Positions 24,095 to 32,746 of a stretch of 64,000 nucleotides of DNA are shown here, piece after piece. The notes beneath the pieces are model-generated. The model was given only the letters and a program-made list of their open reading frames with translations. It was not told the origin of the DNA and made no database searches. Position 1 is the stretch's first letter, and the number at the start of each line of letters is the position of its first letter. Made by a program: the position numbers and the translations under genes. The stretch covers positions 310,001 to 374,000 of the forward strand of contig NZ_DYHZ01000002.1 in the NCBI RefSeq assembly GCF_020723905.1, read 5' to 3'. This stretch comes from Anaerolinea thermophila (GTDB taxonomy: Bacteria > Chloroflexota > Anaerolineae > Anaerolineales > Anaerolineaceae).

Positions 24095-24877
24095 ATGGTC
24101 ATGGAACAGATCCTTCCGGAAGAAATTGTCTATCAGCGTCCTGAATCGCTGGTAGAGGTGAGCACCCATTATTGCCCCGGGTGTACGCATGGTGTAGCCC
24201 ACCGTTTGATTGCCGAGGTGATTGATGAAATGGGCATCCGCGATCGCATGATTGGTGTGGCATCGGTGGGTTGCTCGGTGTTTGCTTACAACTACTTTGA
24301 TTTCGACTGGGTGCAGGCACCTCATGGGCGCGCCCCTGCCATGGCAACCGGCATCAAACGGGTATTGCCCGATCGCTTTGTGGTGACCTATCAGGGAGAT
24401 GGCGATATGGCATCCATCGGCATGGCAGAGGTGGTGCATGCTGCTGCCCGGGGGGAGAACATTACCGTGTTTTTCATCAACAATGCCAATTACGGCATGA
24501 CCGGCGGACAGATGGCGCCCACCACGTTGCCCGGACAGCGCACCACTTCCTCACCCGGCGGGCGCGATGTGGAAACTGCCGGGTATCCCATCCGTGCCGC
24601 TGAACTGCTGGCAACGCTCGAAGGGGCGTCTTACGTGGTGCGCCGCAGTTTGCACGATCCCAAAAACATTCGCCTTGCCAAGAAAGCCATCCGCACCGCG
24701 CTGGAAGTGCAGGCGCAGGGCATGGGTTTTTCCATGGTGGAATTGCTTTCCATCTGCCCCACCAACTGGGGAATGACGCCGGTGGATTCGCTGCACTGGC
24801 TGGAAGAACACATGGTTCCGTATTATCCGCTGGGCGATTACAAAGTTGCCCCAATGGTGGCGCAGATTCGGATTTAA
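24095..24877 (+). CDS. 2-oxoacid:ferredoxin oxidoreductase beta subunit (TPP-binding)
   Basis: 260 residues. HYCPGC (Cys27, Cys30) lies near the start, as in KorB/VorA-type subunits, with Cys60 as a third candidate cluster ligand. The TPP-binding motif opens with GDGDMASIG (101-109) and continues to [11 protein letters not shown] about 30 residues later. It carries the catalytic cofactor of the complex. The start is ATG 24095 with AGGAGGTAGG upstream; an internal ATG two codons on is possible. It is the third gene of the operon, 12 nt after the alpha subunit. Confidence 0.92.
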   Translation: MVMEQILPEEIVYQRPESLVEVSTHYCPGCTHGVAHRLIAEVIDEMGIRDRMIGVASVGCSVFAYNYFDFDWVQAPHGRAPAMATGIKRVLPDRFVVTYQGDGDMASIGMAEVVHAAARGENITVFFINNANYGMTGGQMAPTTLPGQRTTSSPGGRDVETAGYPIRAAELLATLEGASYVVRRSLHDPKNIRLAKKAIRTALEVQAQGMGFSMVELLSICPTNWGMTPVDSLHWLEEHMVPYYPLGDYKVAPMVAQIRI

Positions 24878-24890
24878 GGAGGGAACAGGT

Positions 24891-25436
24891 ATGCAAACAG
24901 AAATCATCATCGCCGGGTTTGGCGGGCAGGGCGTGTTATTTGCCGGGCAGTTGCTTTCCTATGCCGCCATGGATGCCGGCAAGGAGGTTACGTGGATTCC
25001 CTCGTACGGTCCGGAGATGCGCGGCGGCACTGCCAACTGTACCGTGGTCATCTCCGATGAGGAGATTGGCTCGCCGCTGGTCAGACACCCGCAGGCGGTC
25101 ATTGCCATGAACCTGCCTTCGCTGGATAAGTATGAGCCGCTGGTCAAAAGTGGGGGCGTACTGATCGTCAATGCCTCAATGGTCAACCGTCAGCCCACCC
25201 GCACCGATATCCACTGGGTGATGGTGCCGGGTAATGAGATCGCTGAGGAACTGGGCGACCGCCGCATGACCAATATGGTCATGCTGGGGGCTTTGCTGGC
25301 GAATCTACCCATCCTGCCGCTGGAAGCGCTGATCCAGACACTGGAAGCGCACCTGCCGGCGCGGCATCACCGCCTGTTGCCGTTGAACGTCGAGGCGCTG
25401 AAACGCGGCGCGGAGTACCTTGCCGTTAAGGCATAA
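24891..25436 (+). CDS. 2-oxoacid:ferredoxin oxidoreductase gamma subunit
   Basis: 181 residues with the opening [18 protein letters not shown] and the later [14 protein letters not shown] segment that define the gamma (POR/KOR gamma) domain. The domain binds the CoA side of the reaction. The start at 24891 is set by AGGAGGGAACAGGT and matches the family N-terminus; the longer frame overlaps the beta subunit. It is the last gene of the operon, followed after 26 nt by a strong terminator shared with convergent clpC. Confidence 0.93.
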   Translation: MQTEIIIAGFGGQGVLFAGQLLSYAAMDAGKEVTWIPSYGPEMRGGTANCTVVISDEEIGSPLVRHPQAVIAMNLPSLDKYEPLVKSGGVLIVNASMVNRQPTRTDIHWVMVPGNEIAEELGDRRMTNMVMLGALLANLPILPLEALIQTLEAHLPARHHRLLPLNVEALKRGAEYLAVKA

Positions 25437-25462
25437 GCCTTGAGGGGAATTCCATAAACAAA

Positions 25463-25498
25463 CACACCCCCGGCAACTCGTCGGGGGTGTGCTGTTTT
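25463..25498. terminator. Terminator between the oxidoreductase operon and clpC
   Basis: CACACCCCCG (25463-25472) pairs with CGGGGGTGTG (25482-25491), followed by CTGTTTT. Lies between convergent genes and may serve both. Confidence 0.88.
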
Positions 25499-25510
25499 AC
25501 GATCGAACCG

Positions 25511-28030
25511 TTAACTCATGTTCAGGGCTTGTTCAGGCTCCTGAGGACTTTCCTCTGGACGACAGAGGATGATGTCGTTGGTCTCGGGGTCGAGATCCAC
25601 CAGTACCTCATCGCCGGGATTGAACTCTTTCGCCAGCACCAGATCGGAGAGGCGGTCTTCCACTTTGTTCTGGATGACACGGCGCAGAGGACGGGCACCC
25701 ATTTCGGGGTCGTAACCCTCTTCTGCCAGTTTCTCCAGCGCGGCTTCGGTCGCCCGCAGGGTGATGCCGTTTTCTTTGAGCCGTTCCGCCACCTTGTTGA
25801 GTTCCAGGTTGACAATCTGGCGAATGTGGTCGCGGTTGAGGGCGCGGAAGACGATGACCGAGTCCAGACGGTTGATGAATTCCGGACGGAACACCCGCCG
25901 CAGGGAATCGAGCAGTTTCTTGCGCATATCCTCGTAGGCTTCCTGCTCTTCCTTTGTCTGGTCTTTTGCCAGTGGGAAGCCCAGCGAGGTTTGACGTTTG
26001 ATCATATCCGCGCCGATGTTCGAGGTCATGATGATGATGGCGTTGCGGAAGTCCACCTTGTGCCCTTTGGCATCGGAGAGATGCCCCTCTTCCATGATTT
26101 GCAGAAGCATGTTGTGGGCTTCGGGGTGGGCTTTCTCGATTTCGTCGAACACTACAATGGAGTACGGACGGCGGCGGATGGCTTCGGTGAGTTGACCGGC
26201 TTCCTCGTAGCCCACGTATCCGGGCGGCGCGCCCACCAGACGACTGACGGTGTGGCGTTCCATGAATTCGCTCATATCCAGCTGGATGAGCGCATCCTCG
26301 CTCCCGAACATGAAGCGTGCAAGGGCTTTGGTCAGTTCGGTCTTGCCAACGCCGGTTGGACCGAGGAAGATGAATGAGCCGATGGGGCGGCGCGGGTCTT
26401 TCAGACCGGCGCGGGCGCGGCGCACCGCTTTGGCGATGGCGTCAATGGCTTCATCCTGTCCGACGATGTGCTTGCGCAGTTCTTCTTCCATGTGAAGCAA
26501 TCGCTCGGATTCTTCGGTTGCCATTTGCATGACCGGCACGCCCGTCCACATCGAAACCACCTCGGCAATGTCATCGGCAGTCACTTTGGGGCTGGCGGCA
26601 CGATCCCAACCGGTGCGCAGACGTTCCAGTTGTTCTTCCAGTTCGGCTTCGCGCTCCAGAAATTCCTGGGCGTCGTCCAGTCGTCCATCTTCAACCGCAA
26701 GGGCGTGATTCTGACGCACCTCGCGCAGTTTCTTCATGATTTCGCGGGCAGTTGCGGCGGCAGTGCTTTTGTACATGCGCACTCGCGAGGCAGCCTCATC
26801 CACCAGATCGATGGCTTTATCGGGCAGGAACCGATCGGTGACGTAGCGCGCCGAAAGTTTGGCGGCGGCTTCAAGGGCTTCATCGGTGATGGTCAGGCGG
26901 TGATGTTCTTCGTATGCCGTCTTGATGCCCTTAAGGATTTCGATGGTTTCCTCAATGGTGGGTTCGTTGACGATGATGGGCTGGAAGCGGCGCTCCAGTG
27001 CGGCATCGCTTTCGATGTGCTTGCGGTATTCATCCAGTGTGGTTGCGCCGATGACCTGCAGTTCGCCGCGCGAAAGGGCGGGTTTGAGAATGTTGGCGGC
27101 ATCCACAGAGGAGCCCGCTGCGCCAGCGCCAACCAGCATGTGCACTTCATCAATGAAGAGAATTGCGCCGGAGGACTTTAACTCGTCAATGACCCGTTTG
27201 AGGCGTTCCTCGAATTGACCGCGGTACATGGTGCCCGCCACCAGCGATCCTACATCCAGTTGCAGGACACGCTTGCCCAGCAGAAGTGGTGGCACATCGC
27301 CTTCGACGATGCGCTGTGCCAGTCCTTCGACAATAGCGGTCTTGCCCACGCCGGGTTCGCCAATCAGAGCAGGGTTGTTCTTGGATCGGCGCGCCAGAAT
27401 CTGGATGACGCGCTCAATTTCCATCTGGCGCCCAATGACCGGGTCCAGTTTACCCTCTTCGGCTTTGGCGGTCAGGTCCACTGCCAGTTGATCCACCAGC
27501 GGAGTCTTGGGGCGTTCCTTCTCCTGGCGGGAAGAGGCAGGGCGTCCGCCTGTTGGGGCAGTCCCGGCAGGAGCGCCGGTAGGCGCAGAACTGCTTTCCT
27601 GCAGGATACGCCGCGTCTGGCGGCGGATTTGCTCGGCTGTGACGCCCAGTTTGCGCAGTACTTCCATGCCCAGCCCGTCGGTGGATCGAACCAGCCCCAG
27701 CAAGAGGTGTTCTGTACCGATGTAGTGGTGCCCCATGCGGCGGGCTTCTTCAATGGCGTATTCCAGTACCTGTTGGGTGCCGGGAGCAAGATCAATTTTA
27801 CCGCCGCGGTAAGTACCGATGCCTCCCAGGCGCTCAACCATTTCGCGCACCCGTTCAGGCTCCAGCCCTAACTCTCGCAGAACCCGACCGGCAATGCCTC
27901 CATCTTCTTCAATCAATCCCAACAGTAAGTGCTCTGTATTGATGGTCTCCTGGCGCAGGCGCTCTGCCTCCTGGTGAGCCAGACTGAGCACACGCCGCGC
28001 TCTTTGGGTAAAACGTTCCATTCCTGACAT
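25511..28030 (-). CDS. clpC: ATP-dependent Clp protease ATP-binding subunit ClpC
   Basis: 839 residues. A double Clp N-domain (about 4-145) precedes two AAA+ modules: the first Walker A GEPGVGKT is at 224-231 and the second, GPTGVGKT, lies near residue 565. A coiled middle segment (about 415-480) of the short ClpC type lies between them. The C-terminal D2-small domain is followed by a Pro/Glu-rich tail. It unfolds substrates for ClpP or acts with adaptors in protein quality control. clpP, mcsA/B and ctsR are not adjacent. Start at 28030 with GAGGAG upstream; an ATG three codons later is also possible. Confidence 0.95.
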   Translation of the reverse strand: MSGMERFTQRARRVLSLAHQEAERLRQETINTEHLLLGLIEEDGGIAGRVLRELGLEPERVREMVERLGGIGTYRGGKIDLAPGTQQVLEYAIEEARRMGHHYIGTEHLLLGLVRSTDGLGMEVLRKLGVTAEQIRRQTRRILQESSSAPTGAPAGTAPTGGRPASSRQEKERPKTPLVDQLAVDLTAKAEEGKLDPVIGRQMEIERVIQILARRSKNNPALIGEPGVGKTAIVEGLAQRIVEGDVPPLLLGKRVLQLDVGSLVAGTMYRGQFEERLKRVIDELKSSGAILFIDEVHMLVGAGAAGSSVDAANILKPALSRGELQVIGATTLDEYRKHIESDAALERRFQPIIVNEPTIEETIEILKGIKTAYEEHHRLTITDEALEAAAKLSARYVTDRFLPDKAIDLVDEAASRVRMYKSTAAATAREIMKKLREVRQNHALAVEDGRLDDAQEFLEREAELEEQLERLRTGWDRAASPKVTADDIAEVVSMWTGVPVMQMATEESERLLHMEEELRKHIVGQDEAIDAIAKAVRRARAGLKDPRRPIGSFIFLGPTGVGKTELTKALARFMFGSEDALIQLDMSEFMERHTVSRLVGAPPGYVGYEEAGQLTEAIRRRPYSIVVFDEIEKAHPEAHNMLLQIMEEGHLSDAKGHKVDFRNAIIIMTSNIGADMIKRQTSLGFPLAKDQTKEEQEAYEDMRKKLLDSLRRVFRPEFINRLDSVIVFRALNRDHIRQIVNLELNKVAERLKENGITLRATEAALEKLAEEGYDPEMGARPLRRVIQNKVEDRLSDLVLAKEFNPGDEVLVDLDPETNDIILCRPEESPQEPEQALNMS

Positions 28031-28101
28031 AGTGGATCACTCCTCTTTCCTCAACCCCACACCACCTCGAAGGGTTCGAGCGGGGTTTTCCAGACAGACC
28101 C

Positions 28102-28156
28102 GGGAACGGGAGGGAGATCACAAATGAGTTCATTTGCCCCCTCTCCACAGGTTCCC
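28102..28156 (-). promoter_or_regulatory. Structured leader/operator-like element of clpC
   Basis: The perfect inverted repeat CAAATGA-gt-TCATTTG (28121-28136) is nested inside an outer pair GGGAAC (28102-28107) with GTTCCC (28151-28156), within the untranslated leader of clpC. It could be a heat-shock repressor site or an RNA hairpin. It does not match the CtsR heptad or CIRCE by eye. Confidence 0.45.
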
Positions 28157-28181
28157 GTAAGATTGCAACTTTCCTGCTCTG

Positions 28182-28209
28182 ATTCTACCATCAACCAAAG
28201 GTTTGTCGA
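28182..28209 (-). promoter_or_regulatory. clpC promoter
   Basis: Minus-strand TCGACA (28204-28209), 16-nt spacer, TAGAAT (28182-28187), giving a leader of about 145 nt. With the rplS promoter and the nested repeat this accounts for most of the 342-nt gap 28031-28372. Confidence 0.6.
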
Positions 28210-28279
28210 GTCACCTGTTTGAGCGATATAATCTTTCCTCAAGAGGGAAGACAAGGAGAAAAACTGGCTGAAAAAAACC

Positions 28280-28308
28280 TTTACCTGCTGTCGTTCCCAT
28301 GATATAAT
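28280..28308 (+). promoter_or_regulatory. rplS promoter
   Basis: TTTACC (28280-28285), 17-nt spacer, consensus TATAAT (28303-28308), about 58 nt before the rplS ATG. Confidence 0.75.
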
Positions 28309-28372
28309 CCCGCCTTGCGCCTACGAGCGGCAATGGAATGAGCCATTATAACCATGGAAGGATTATTAAACC

Positions 28373-28720
28373 ATGAGCGAGCAAATTTTGAAAGCAATTG
28401 AACCTCAGCCCAATCCGAATGTTCCGCCCCTGCGTCCCGGGGATGTGGTGAGCGTGCATGTGAAAATCAAAGAAGGCAACCGCGAACGTGTACAGGAATT
28501 TAAGGGCACCGTCCTGTTCACCAAGAACGCGGGTGCTGGCTCCACCTTCACCGTGCGCCGCATTGCGTCCAACGGCATTGGCGTAGAACGCACCTTCCTC
28601 ACTTACTCGCCCCGCATTGAGAAGGTCGTGGTGGAACGTCACAGCAAGGTGCGCCGCGCTCGTCTGTTCTACCTGCGCAACCGCACGGGCAAGAGCGCGC
28701 GCCTCAAACAGCGTTTCTAA
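28373..28720 (+). CDS. rplS: 50S ribosomal protein L19
   Basis: 115 residues, the usual length of bL19. The conserved core is intact: PGDVVSVHVKIKEGNRERVQEFKG..., a GVERTF turn and the basic C-terminus KVRRARLFYLRNRTGKSARLKQ. L19 sits at the 30S-50S interface. It is alone here, with its own promoter and terminator; the usual rpsP-rimM-trmD partners are not adjacent. Confidence 0.97.
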   Translation: MSEQILKAIEPQPNPNVPPLRPGDVVSVHVKIKEGNRERVQEFKGTVLFTKNAGAGSTFTVRRIASNGIGVERTFLTYSPRIEKVVVERHSKVRRARLFYLRNRTGKSARLKQRF

Positions 28721-28741
28721 GAATCTTTGTGGTGTAAACTT

Positions 28742-28772
28742 AAGGTGCAGTCTGCTACGGCTGCACCTTTTT
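28742..28772 (+). terminator. Terminator after rplS
   Basis: AAGGTGCAG (28742-28750) pairs with CTGCACCTT (28761-28769), running into TTT then GTGTTT. Confidence 0.85.
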
Positions 28773-28830
28773 GTGTTTGCCAGAACCTCTGACTGTTTGT
28801 AATTTTTTGCCGTCCTGGAGGAAAAAGAAG

Positions 28831-29559
28831 ATGACCCTGCCCCTTATTGGAATTACTGCCAGCCGAAAGGAAGGAGAAGCGGGACAGACCCACTGGTATG
28901 CTACTCCCTTCTCGTATATTCAGGCTGTTCAACGTGCCGGAGGAATTCCGGTGTTGATTCCGCCCGTGTTCTCCCGCGAGCAGATTCCTGCCTTGCTGGA
29001 GCGCCTTGATGGGGTATTGATCACCGGCGGCGGCGACCTCGACCCTGCTCTCTATCAGGGAGAGGAGCATCCGCGGGTTTATGGCATTGAACCCGAACGC
29101 GATTCGATGGAAATCCATCTTGTGCGCGTGGCGCTGGAGGCATCCATGCCTCTGCTGGGCATTTGCCGCGGGGTGCAGGTGATGAATGTGGCGCTGGGCG
29201 GCACCCTCTACACAGACCTCGCTGATCAAATGCCCGGCGCGCTCAAACATGATTACTTCCCCGGTTATCCCCGTAATACCCTGGCGCATGCCGTTCAGGT
29301 ACATCCCCAGAGCCTGCTGGCGCGGGTGCTGGGGGGCACGCAGTTCGAGGTTAACAGTCTGCACCATCAGGGCATTCGATCGGTAGCGCCCTCTTTGCGG
29401 GTGACGGCGCACGCTCCGGACGGTCTGGTTGAAGGGGTGGAAGTGGAGGGACATCCCTTTGCAGTGGGGGTGCAATGGCACCCGGAATGGTTGCAGGAAT
29501 ACGCTCCTCAACAGGCGCTGTTCTCTGCTTTTGTGCAGTCTGCTGTCCGTCAGAAATAA
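28831..29559 (+). CDS. Class I glutamine amidotransferase / gamma-glutamyl hydrolase (peptidase C26)
   Basis: 242 residues. LGICRGVQ holds the nucleophile Cys112, and the His217/Glu219 pair lies in GVQWHPEW, completing the triad. ITGGGDLDP (64-72) and the PLLG strand are as in PuuD-type gamma-glutamyl-gamma-aminobutyrate hydrolases. Enzymes of this family cleave gamma-glutamyl amides in polyamine breakdown or related salvage; no puu genes are nearby, so the substrate is open. The start at 28831 has GGAGGAAAAAG upstream. murI follows after 14 nt but appears to have its own -10 box. Confidence 0.88.
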   Translation: MTLPLIGITASRKEGEAGQTHWYATPFSYIQAVQRAGGIPVLIPPVFSREQIPALLERLDGVLITGGGDLDPALYQGEEHPRVYGIEPERDSMEIHLVRVALEASMPLLGICRGVQVMNVALGGTLYTDLADQMPGALKHDYFPGYPRNTLAHAVQVHPQSLLARVLGGTQFEVNSLHHQGIRSVAPSLRVTAHAPDGLVEGVEVEGHPFAVGVQWHPEWLQEYAPQQALFSAFVQSAVRQK

Positions 29560-29561
29560 GA

Positions 29562-29567
29562 TACAAT
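29562..29567 (+). promoter_or_regulatory. -10 box of a probable leaderless murI transcript
   Basis: TACAAT ends exactly 6 nt before ATG 29574. There is no Shine-Dalgarno sequence before murI. Confidence 0.55.
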
Positions 29568-29573
29568 ACGGCT

Positions 29574-30395
29574 ATGATTGGCGTGTTCGATTCAGGTGTG
29601 GGCGGGCTTTCGGTCCTGCGGGCAATTCGTACCCTCATTCCCGCTCAGCCGGTCATCTATCTGGCAGATCAGGCGCATGTGCCTTATGGACCGCGTCCTC
29701 TGGATGAGGTGCGCGAATTTTCCCGCGCCATCAGCCAGTTCCTGATTCAGCAAGGCGCACAGGTGATTGTGGTGGCTTGCAACACGGCTTCAGCGGCGGC
29801 GCTGTACCATTTGCGGCAAACCTTCCCGGAGACGCCATTTGTGGGCATGGAACCGGCGGTCAAGCCCGCCGCCGAGAGCACCCAGTCGGGCGTGGTGGGG
29901 GTGCTGGCAACCCCGGCAACCTTTCAGGGGGCGCTGTACGCTTCGGTGGTGGAGCGGTTCGCTCATGGGGTGACTCTTCTGCAGGATACCTGCTCAGGGC
30001 TGGTTCAGCAAATTGAAGCAGGCAACCTGAATGGAGAAGACACCCGCCGTATTCTGGAAAATGCCCTGCTCCCTATGCTGGCGCGCGGCATGGATACGGT
30101 GGTGATGGGCTGTACCCATTATCCCTTTGTAATTCCACTTATTCAGCAGATTGTCGGCGAGGCGGTGCGGGTGATTGACCCTGCCCCCGCGGTGGCGCGG
30201 CAGACTCTCCGTGTGTTGGAAGCGCATGGCTGGCTTGCAGAGGGGGATGCGCCGGCACCGGTGCGGTTCCTGACTACTGGAGATGGAGAGGCTTTTCGGA
30301 GGATGATTGTACGGTTGCTCGGGAAGGTCTTTCCCAATCCTCAGGTAGAGGTCATACAGTGGGATGAGCAGATTCATCCGGAACTGGTATACTAA
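29574..30395 (+). CDS. murI: Glutamate racemase
   Basis: 273 residues. It interconverts L- and D-glutamate for peptidoglycan. IGVFDSGVGGLSVLRAI opens the protein, the two catalytic cysteines are Cys69 (VACNTAS) and Cys180 (MGCTHYP), and the PYG and DxxxxLR-type contexts are normal. The longer upstream frame overlaps the preceding gene and has no family similarity, so the start at 29574 is firm. It shows that the organism makes at least some D-glutamate-containing wall material or that murI is retained for another role. The DUF3090 gene follows after 17 nt. Confidence 0.95.
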   Translation: MIGVFDSGVGGLSVLRAIRTLIPAQPVIYLADQAHVPYGPRPLDEVREFSRAISQFLIQQGAQVIVVACNTASAAALYHLRQTFPETPFVGMEPAVKPAAESTQSGVVGVLATPATFQGALYASVVERFAHGVTLLQDTCSGLVQQIEAGNLNGEDTRRILENALLPMLARGMDTVVMGCTHYPFVIPLIQQIVGEAVRVIDPAPAVARQTLRVLEAHGWLAEGDAPAPVRFLTTGDGEAFRRMIVRLLGKVFPNPQVEVIQWDEQIHPELVY

Positions 30396-30412
30396 CAAAG
30401 AGGAGTCATCTT

Positions 30413-30964
30413 ATGCCGCGTTTTGAACTGGACCTGAACCCGGTGGATCACATTACCACCGATGCTATTGGACAACCCGGCAAGCGGGTATTTTACATTC
30501 AAGGGGTGCAAGGCGATCAGGTTGTGACGCTGATCGTGGAAAAAATTCAAATCCAGACGCTTGCTCTTGGGGTAGAGGAATTTTTACAGGAAATTGCCAA
30601 CCGGTTTCCTCACCTGAGCGCTCCCGCTGCAGAGTTTGACGAATCTAAAATGCGCATTTCTCCACCGGTGGATCCGCTCTTTCGGGTGGGCGAACTGGCA
30701 CTGGCATACGATGCTGACAATGACCGGGTGATTTTGATTGCCCGAGAACTGGTGGCAGAAGAAGAAATGGGAGAAGACCCCGCCTCGATGGAGGAACGCG
30801 CCGCGGTGGTGCGTTTCTGGTGCACCCGATCGCAAATTCATGCCATGGCGCGCTGGGGATTAGAGGTGGCGGCGCGCGGACGTCCAATTTGTCCGTATTG
30901 CGGTCAGCCCATGGATCCCGAAGGACACTTCTGTCCCAAACGCAACGGGCACAAGAAGCATTGA
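30413..30964 (+). CDS. DUF3090 family protein with C-terminal zinc-finger-like motif
   Basis: 183 residues, matching DUF3090, a family found in Actinobacteria and Chloroflexi: the opening DLNPVDHITTDAIGQPGKRVFYIQG-type beta strand region, the EEAAVVRFWCTRSQ-like centre and the C-terminal PxCPxCGxPxDPxGHxCP ending. The last part (CPYCG...GHFCPKRNGH) could bind zinc. Function unknown. In actinobacteria the family sits near a histidine phosphatase and a second hypothetical gene; those are absent here. GAGGAG precedes the start, and it follows murI closely, so cotranscription is likely. Confidence 0.85.
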   Translation: MPRFELDLNPVDHITTDAIGQPGKRVFYIQGVQGDQVVTLIVEKIQIQTLALGVEEFLQEIANRFPHLSAPAAEFDESKMRISPPVDPLFRVGELALAYDADNDRVILIARELVAEEEMGEDPASMEERAAVVRFWCTRSQIHAMARWGLEVAARGRPICPYCGQPMDPEGHFCPKRNGHKKH

Positions 30965-30981
30965 TGTTCAGAGTTAAAAAG

Positions 30982-31014
30982 AAACGCCCGCATCCAGACA
31001 GGGTGCGGGCGTTT
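30982..31014. terminator. Hairpin after the DUF3090 gene
   Basis: AAACGCCCGCA and TGCGGGCGTTT form an 11-bp perfect stem around a 10-12-nt loop (30982-31014). The T tract is within the stem. It sits between convergent units. Confidence 0.8.
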
Positions 31015-31036
31015 GGGTTTAAGTAGACCAGAAGGG

Positions 31037-31400
31037 CTATTTGCTGGAACCCAGCGTCAACCCCTGGATGAAGTAGCGCTGCAGGAAGACAAAAACGATC
31101 AGGGTGGGGATAGTTGCCAGTAAAGCCCCCGCGGTGATGACGGGCCAGTCGGTGTTGTACTGTCCCCGCAGGGTTGCCAGTCCAGCCGTCACCGGGCGGA
31201 GGGTATCGGCACGGAGCAGGATAATTGCCCAGAGATAATCGTTAAACACCCGGGTGAATTCCAGGGTTGCCAGAGTGTGGCAACGGACACAGTCCAGATG
31301 AGCGGGGCAGGGACTTTTCCAAACCATGGCATGAAAATGAACTCAGCAAGATGGTCCCAGGGATGGGGGTAAAGAGATTGGCGGTGGAATAATTGCACAT
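31037..31400 (-). pseudogene. Remnant of a carbohydrate ABC transporter permease (MalG type)
   Basis: The last 75 or so codons before the stop at 31037 read as the C-terminus of a MalG-type sugar permease: FNDYLWAIILL, RPVTAGLATLRGQYNTDWP, a final ALLATIPTLIVF helix and the QRYFIQGLTLGSSK tail. Upstream, the required helices and the EAA loop are missing. The 31270-31400 stretch continues in other frames without a plausible start or Shine-Dalgarno. A full permease has about 275 residues. No binding-protein or ATPase partner is adjacent. This is best read as a decayed remnant of a lost sugar transporter operon. Confidence 0.75.
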
Positions 31401-31464
31401 TGTACGGGAAGGGGGCATTTTCATCGAAAAGCCAGAACTACTGGAAAAAAGCCCCGGATTTTTC

Positions 31465-31470
31465 TATAAT
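31465..31470 (+). promoter_or_regulatory. -10 box before the helix-hairpin-helix protein
   Basis: Consensus TATAAT 16 nt before the ATG at 31487, leaving room for the GGAGGTG ribosome site. The -35 region is poor. Confidence 0.5.
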
Positions 31471-31486
31471 ATAAATGGAGGTGTGC

Positions 31487-31879
31487 ATGCAACAAAGACG
31501 TGCTGGGGTGGCATGGTGGTTTGTGATCCCGCTGATGGCGTTACTGGCAGGCTTGTTTGCCCTCTTGCTGGTAGAGCGCCGCAAACGGGTTCATCAACAG
31601 GGTCCCGCGGTTTCTCCGCCTGCCCCGCGCATTGTCCTCCCCCCGGAAGAGGATGCCCCTCTCCCCGCTGACGACCTGACGGTCATCCGGGGCATTGGAC
31701 CCAAAACTGCCAGCGTGCTGGCTCAAGCCGGCATCCGCACTTTTGCCCAACTGGCGCAATCTTCGCCGGATGTTTTGCGGGACCTGCTGAGCCAGTCCGG
31801 ATTACGCCTTCCCAACGCCAATCCGGAAGACTGGATTGCTCAGGCGCAGGTGCGGCTGGAGGGAAAAGCGGCACCTTAA
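31487..31879 (+). CDS. Membrane-anchored helix-hairpin-helix protein
   Basis: 130 residues. One N-terminal membrane helix (about 8-27) is followed by a Pro-rich linker and a C-terminal helix-hairpin-helix domain (about 65-125) with DDLTVIRGIGPKTASVLAQAGIRTFAQLAQ. Such HHH_5/DUF4332-like domains often bind DNA, but the same domain occurs in respiratory and ribosome-associated proteins. The membrane anchor with an HHH domain on the cytosolic side would be unusual for a DNA-metabolism enzyme; function is open. The start is set by GGAGGTG five nt before ATG 31487. The 35-codon gene follows 79 nt later. Confidence 0.75.
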   Translation: MQQRRAGVAWWFVIPLMALLAGLFALLLVERRKRVHQQGPAVSPPAPRIVLPPEEDAPLPADDLTVIRGIGPKTASVLAQAGIRTFAQLAQSSPDVLRDLLSQSGLRLPNANPEDWIAQAQVRLEGKAAP

Positions 31880-31958
31880 AACCGGACGAGAATTGCGGGA
31901 CTGTTCGTTCATCAAGCGTCATCGCAGGTCGAGCCTTTTAGACATACGGAGGTGAGAG

Positions 31959-32066
31959 ATGAACGCTGGTAACGACATCCTCGGTTTGGTCGCTGTGCTT
32001 GCCGGTATTGTGCTTCTGCTGGTGTTTGCCTGGTGGCAGAGCCGCACACCGCTTCAGAAGAAATGA
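31959..32066 (+). CDS. 35-residue single-pass membrane peptide
   Basis: A short ORF with an excellent GGAGGTGAG five nt from its ATG and a perfect terminator 22 nt after its stop. The product is MNAGND, then a hydrophobic helix of about 18-20 residues (ILGLVAVLAGIVLLLVFAWW) and a basic tail (QSRTPLQKK), a typical small membrane-protein layout with the positive end inside. I recognise no family. It probably shares a transcript with the helix-hairpin-helix gene. Small membrane peptides of this kind often tune a larger membrane complex, but nothing here identifies the partner. Confidence 0.7.
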   Translation: MNAGNDILGLVAVLAGIVLLLVFAWWQSRTPLQKK

Positions 32067-32088
32067 AGCCAGTACCGCTCCATCACCA

Positions 32089-32125
32089 GCCTTCCCGCAG
32101 GAAACCCTGCGGGAAGGCGTTTTTC
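32089..32125 (+). terminator. Terminator after the 35-codon gene
   Basis: A perfect 13-bp stem (32089-32101 with 32106-32118) with a 4-nt loop leads into TTTTTT. Confidence 0.95.
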
Positions 32126-32130
32126 TAGGG

Positions 32131-32685
32131 CTACTCTTCGGGCATCCATCCACCCAGCAGTGCCAGCAGAAGCGGGTCAAGCGGTATTTCAGGAAGGTCT
32201 CCGGTACGGTAACTACCTCCCTGGAGGGCGCGTTCGCGCAGGGAACGCCACAGCACCTGCCGTTCTTCTTCGTTCCGAACGGTCAGGTCGGCAAGTGTGC
32301 GCGCGCGCAACAGGCGTTCTCCGGTGGTGTACAGGAAGGTGATGCGCTTCCAGCGTCCCGCAAGGATAGGTGCTGGCAGGCGCTCCAGCGCGCCAATCTG
32401 GATCTTGTAGTATTCCTCATGCGCGCGGGGGTGTTCGGGTTCATCGCGCAGCAGGGCGGCGCGGGTGGTGAGTTCGTGACCCAGCACCCGCGCAATGGAC
32501 TCAATGCGCCAGCGGTGATCTTCTCCAAACGCCGCTCCCTGATAAAATGCCAGATAGTCCACTTCGATGATTTTGGGAGCATGGCGCAGGGGGATGCGGT
32601 ACCAGCCCAGCACACGGGCAATTTCCCAATCGCGCGGCGCGGGCAGGTAAACGACCAGAATTAAATCGGTATCAACCGGCGGCAT
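32131..32685 (-). CDS. Conserved hypothetical protein
   Basis: 184 residues starting MPPVDTDLILVVYLPAPRDWEIARVLGWYRIPLR. It is a soluble, mixed alpha/beta protein with a VLGWYRIP motif, an AFYQGAAFGE segment, a basic centre (HRWRIESIARVLGHEL) and a KIQIGALERLPAPI region. No known domain is recognised. The frame extends 117 codons further upstream but that part lies antisense/out of frame to the PLP enzyme gene and a terminator, so the start at 32685 is preferred. There is no clear Shine-Dalgarno sequence. It lies downstream of the PLP-enzyme terminator and may be expressed by read-through or from a weak own promoter. Confidence 0.65.
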   Translation of the reverse strand: MPPVDTDLILVVYLPAPRDWEIARVLGWYRIPLRHAPKIIEVDYLAFYQGAAFGEDHRWRIESIARVLGHELTTRAALLRDEPEHPRAHEEYYKIQIGALERLPAPILAGRWKRITFLYTTGERLLRARTLADLTVRNEEERQVLWRSLRERALQGGSYRTGDLPEIPLDPLLLALLGGWMPEE

Positions 32686-32702
32686 AGGATTTTGAAGAAG
32701 AA

Positions 32703-32732
32703 ACGTGCGCCGTTCAGCAGAGCGGCGCACGT
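32703..32732 (-). terminator. Terminator after the PLP-dependent enzyme gene
   Basis: ACGTGCGCCG (32703-32712) pairs with CGGCGCACGT (32723-32732). On the minus strand the stem is followed by TTTCTTCTTC. Confidence 0.75.
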
Positions 32733-32746
32733 AAAACCCGGAACCT

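Noticed and set aside
23213-24439. 408-codon open frame antisense to the oxidoreductase subunits
   Set aside because: Lies entirely antisense to two recognised subunit genes and has no domain.
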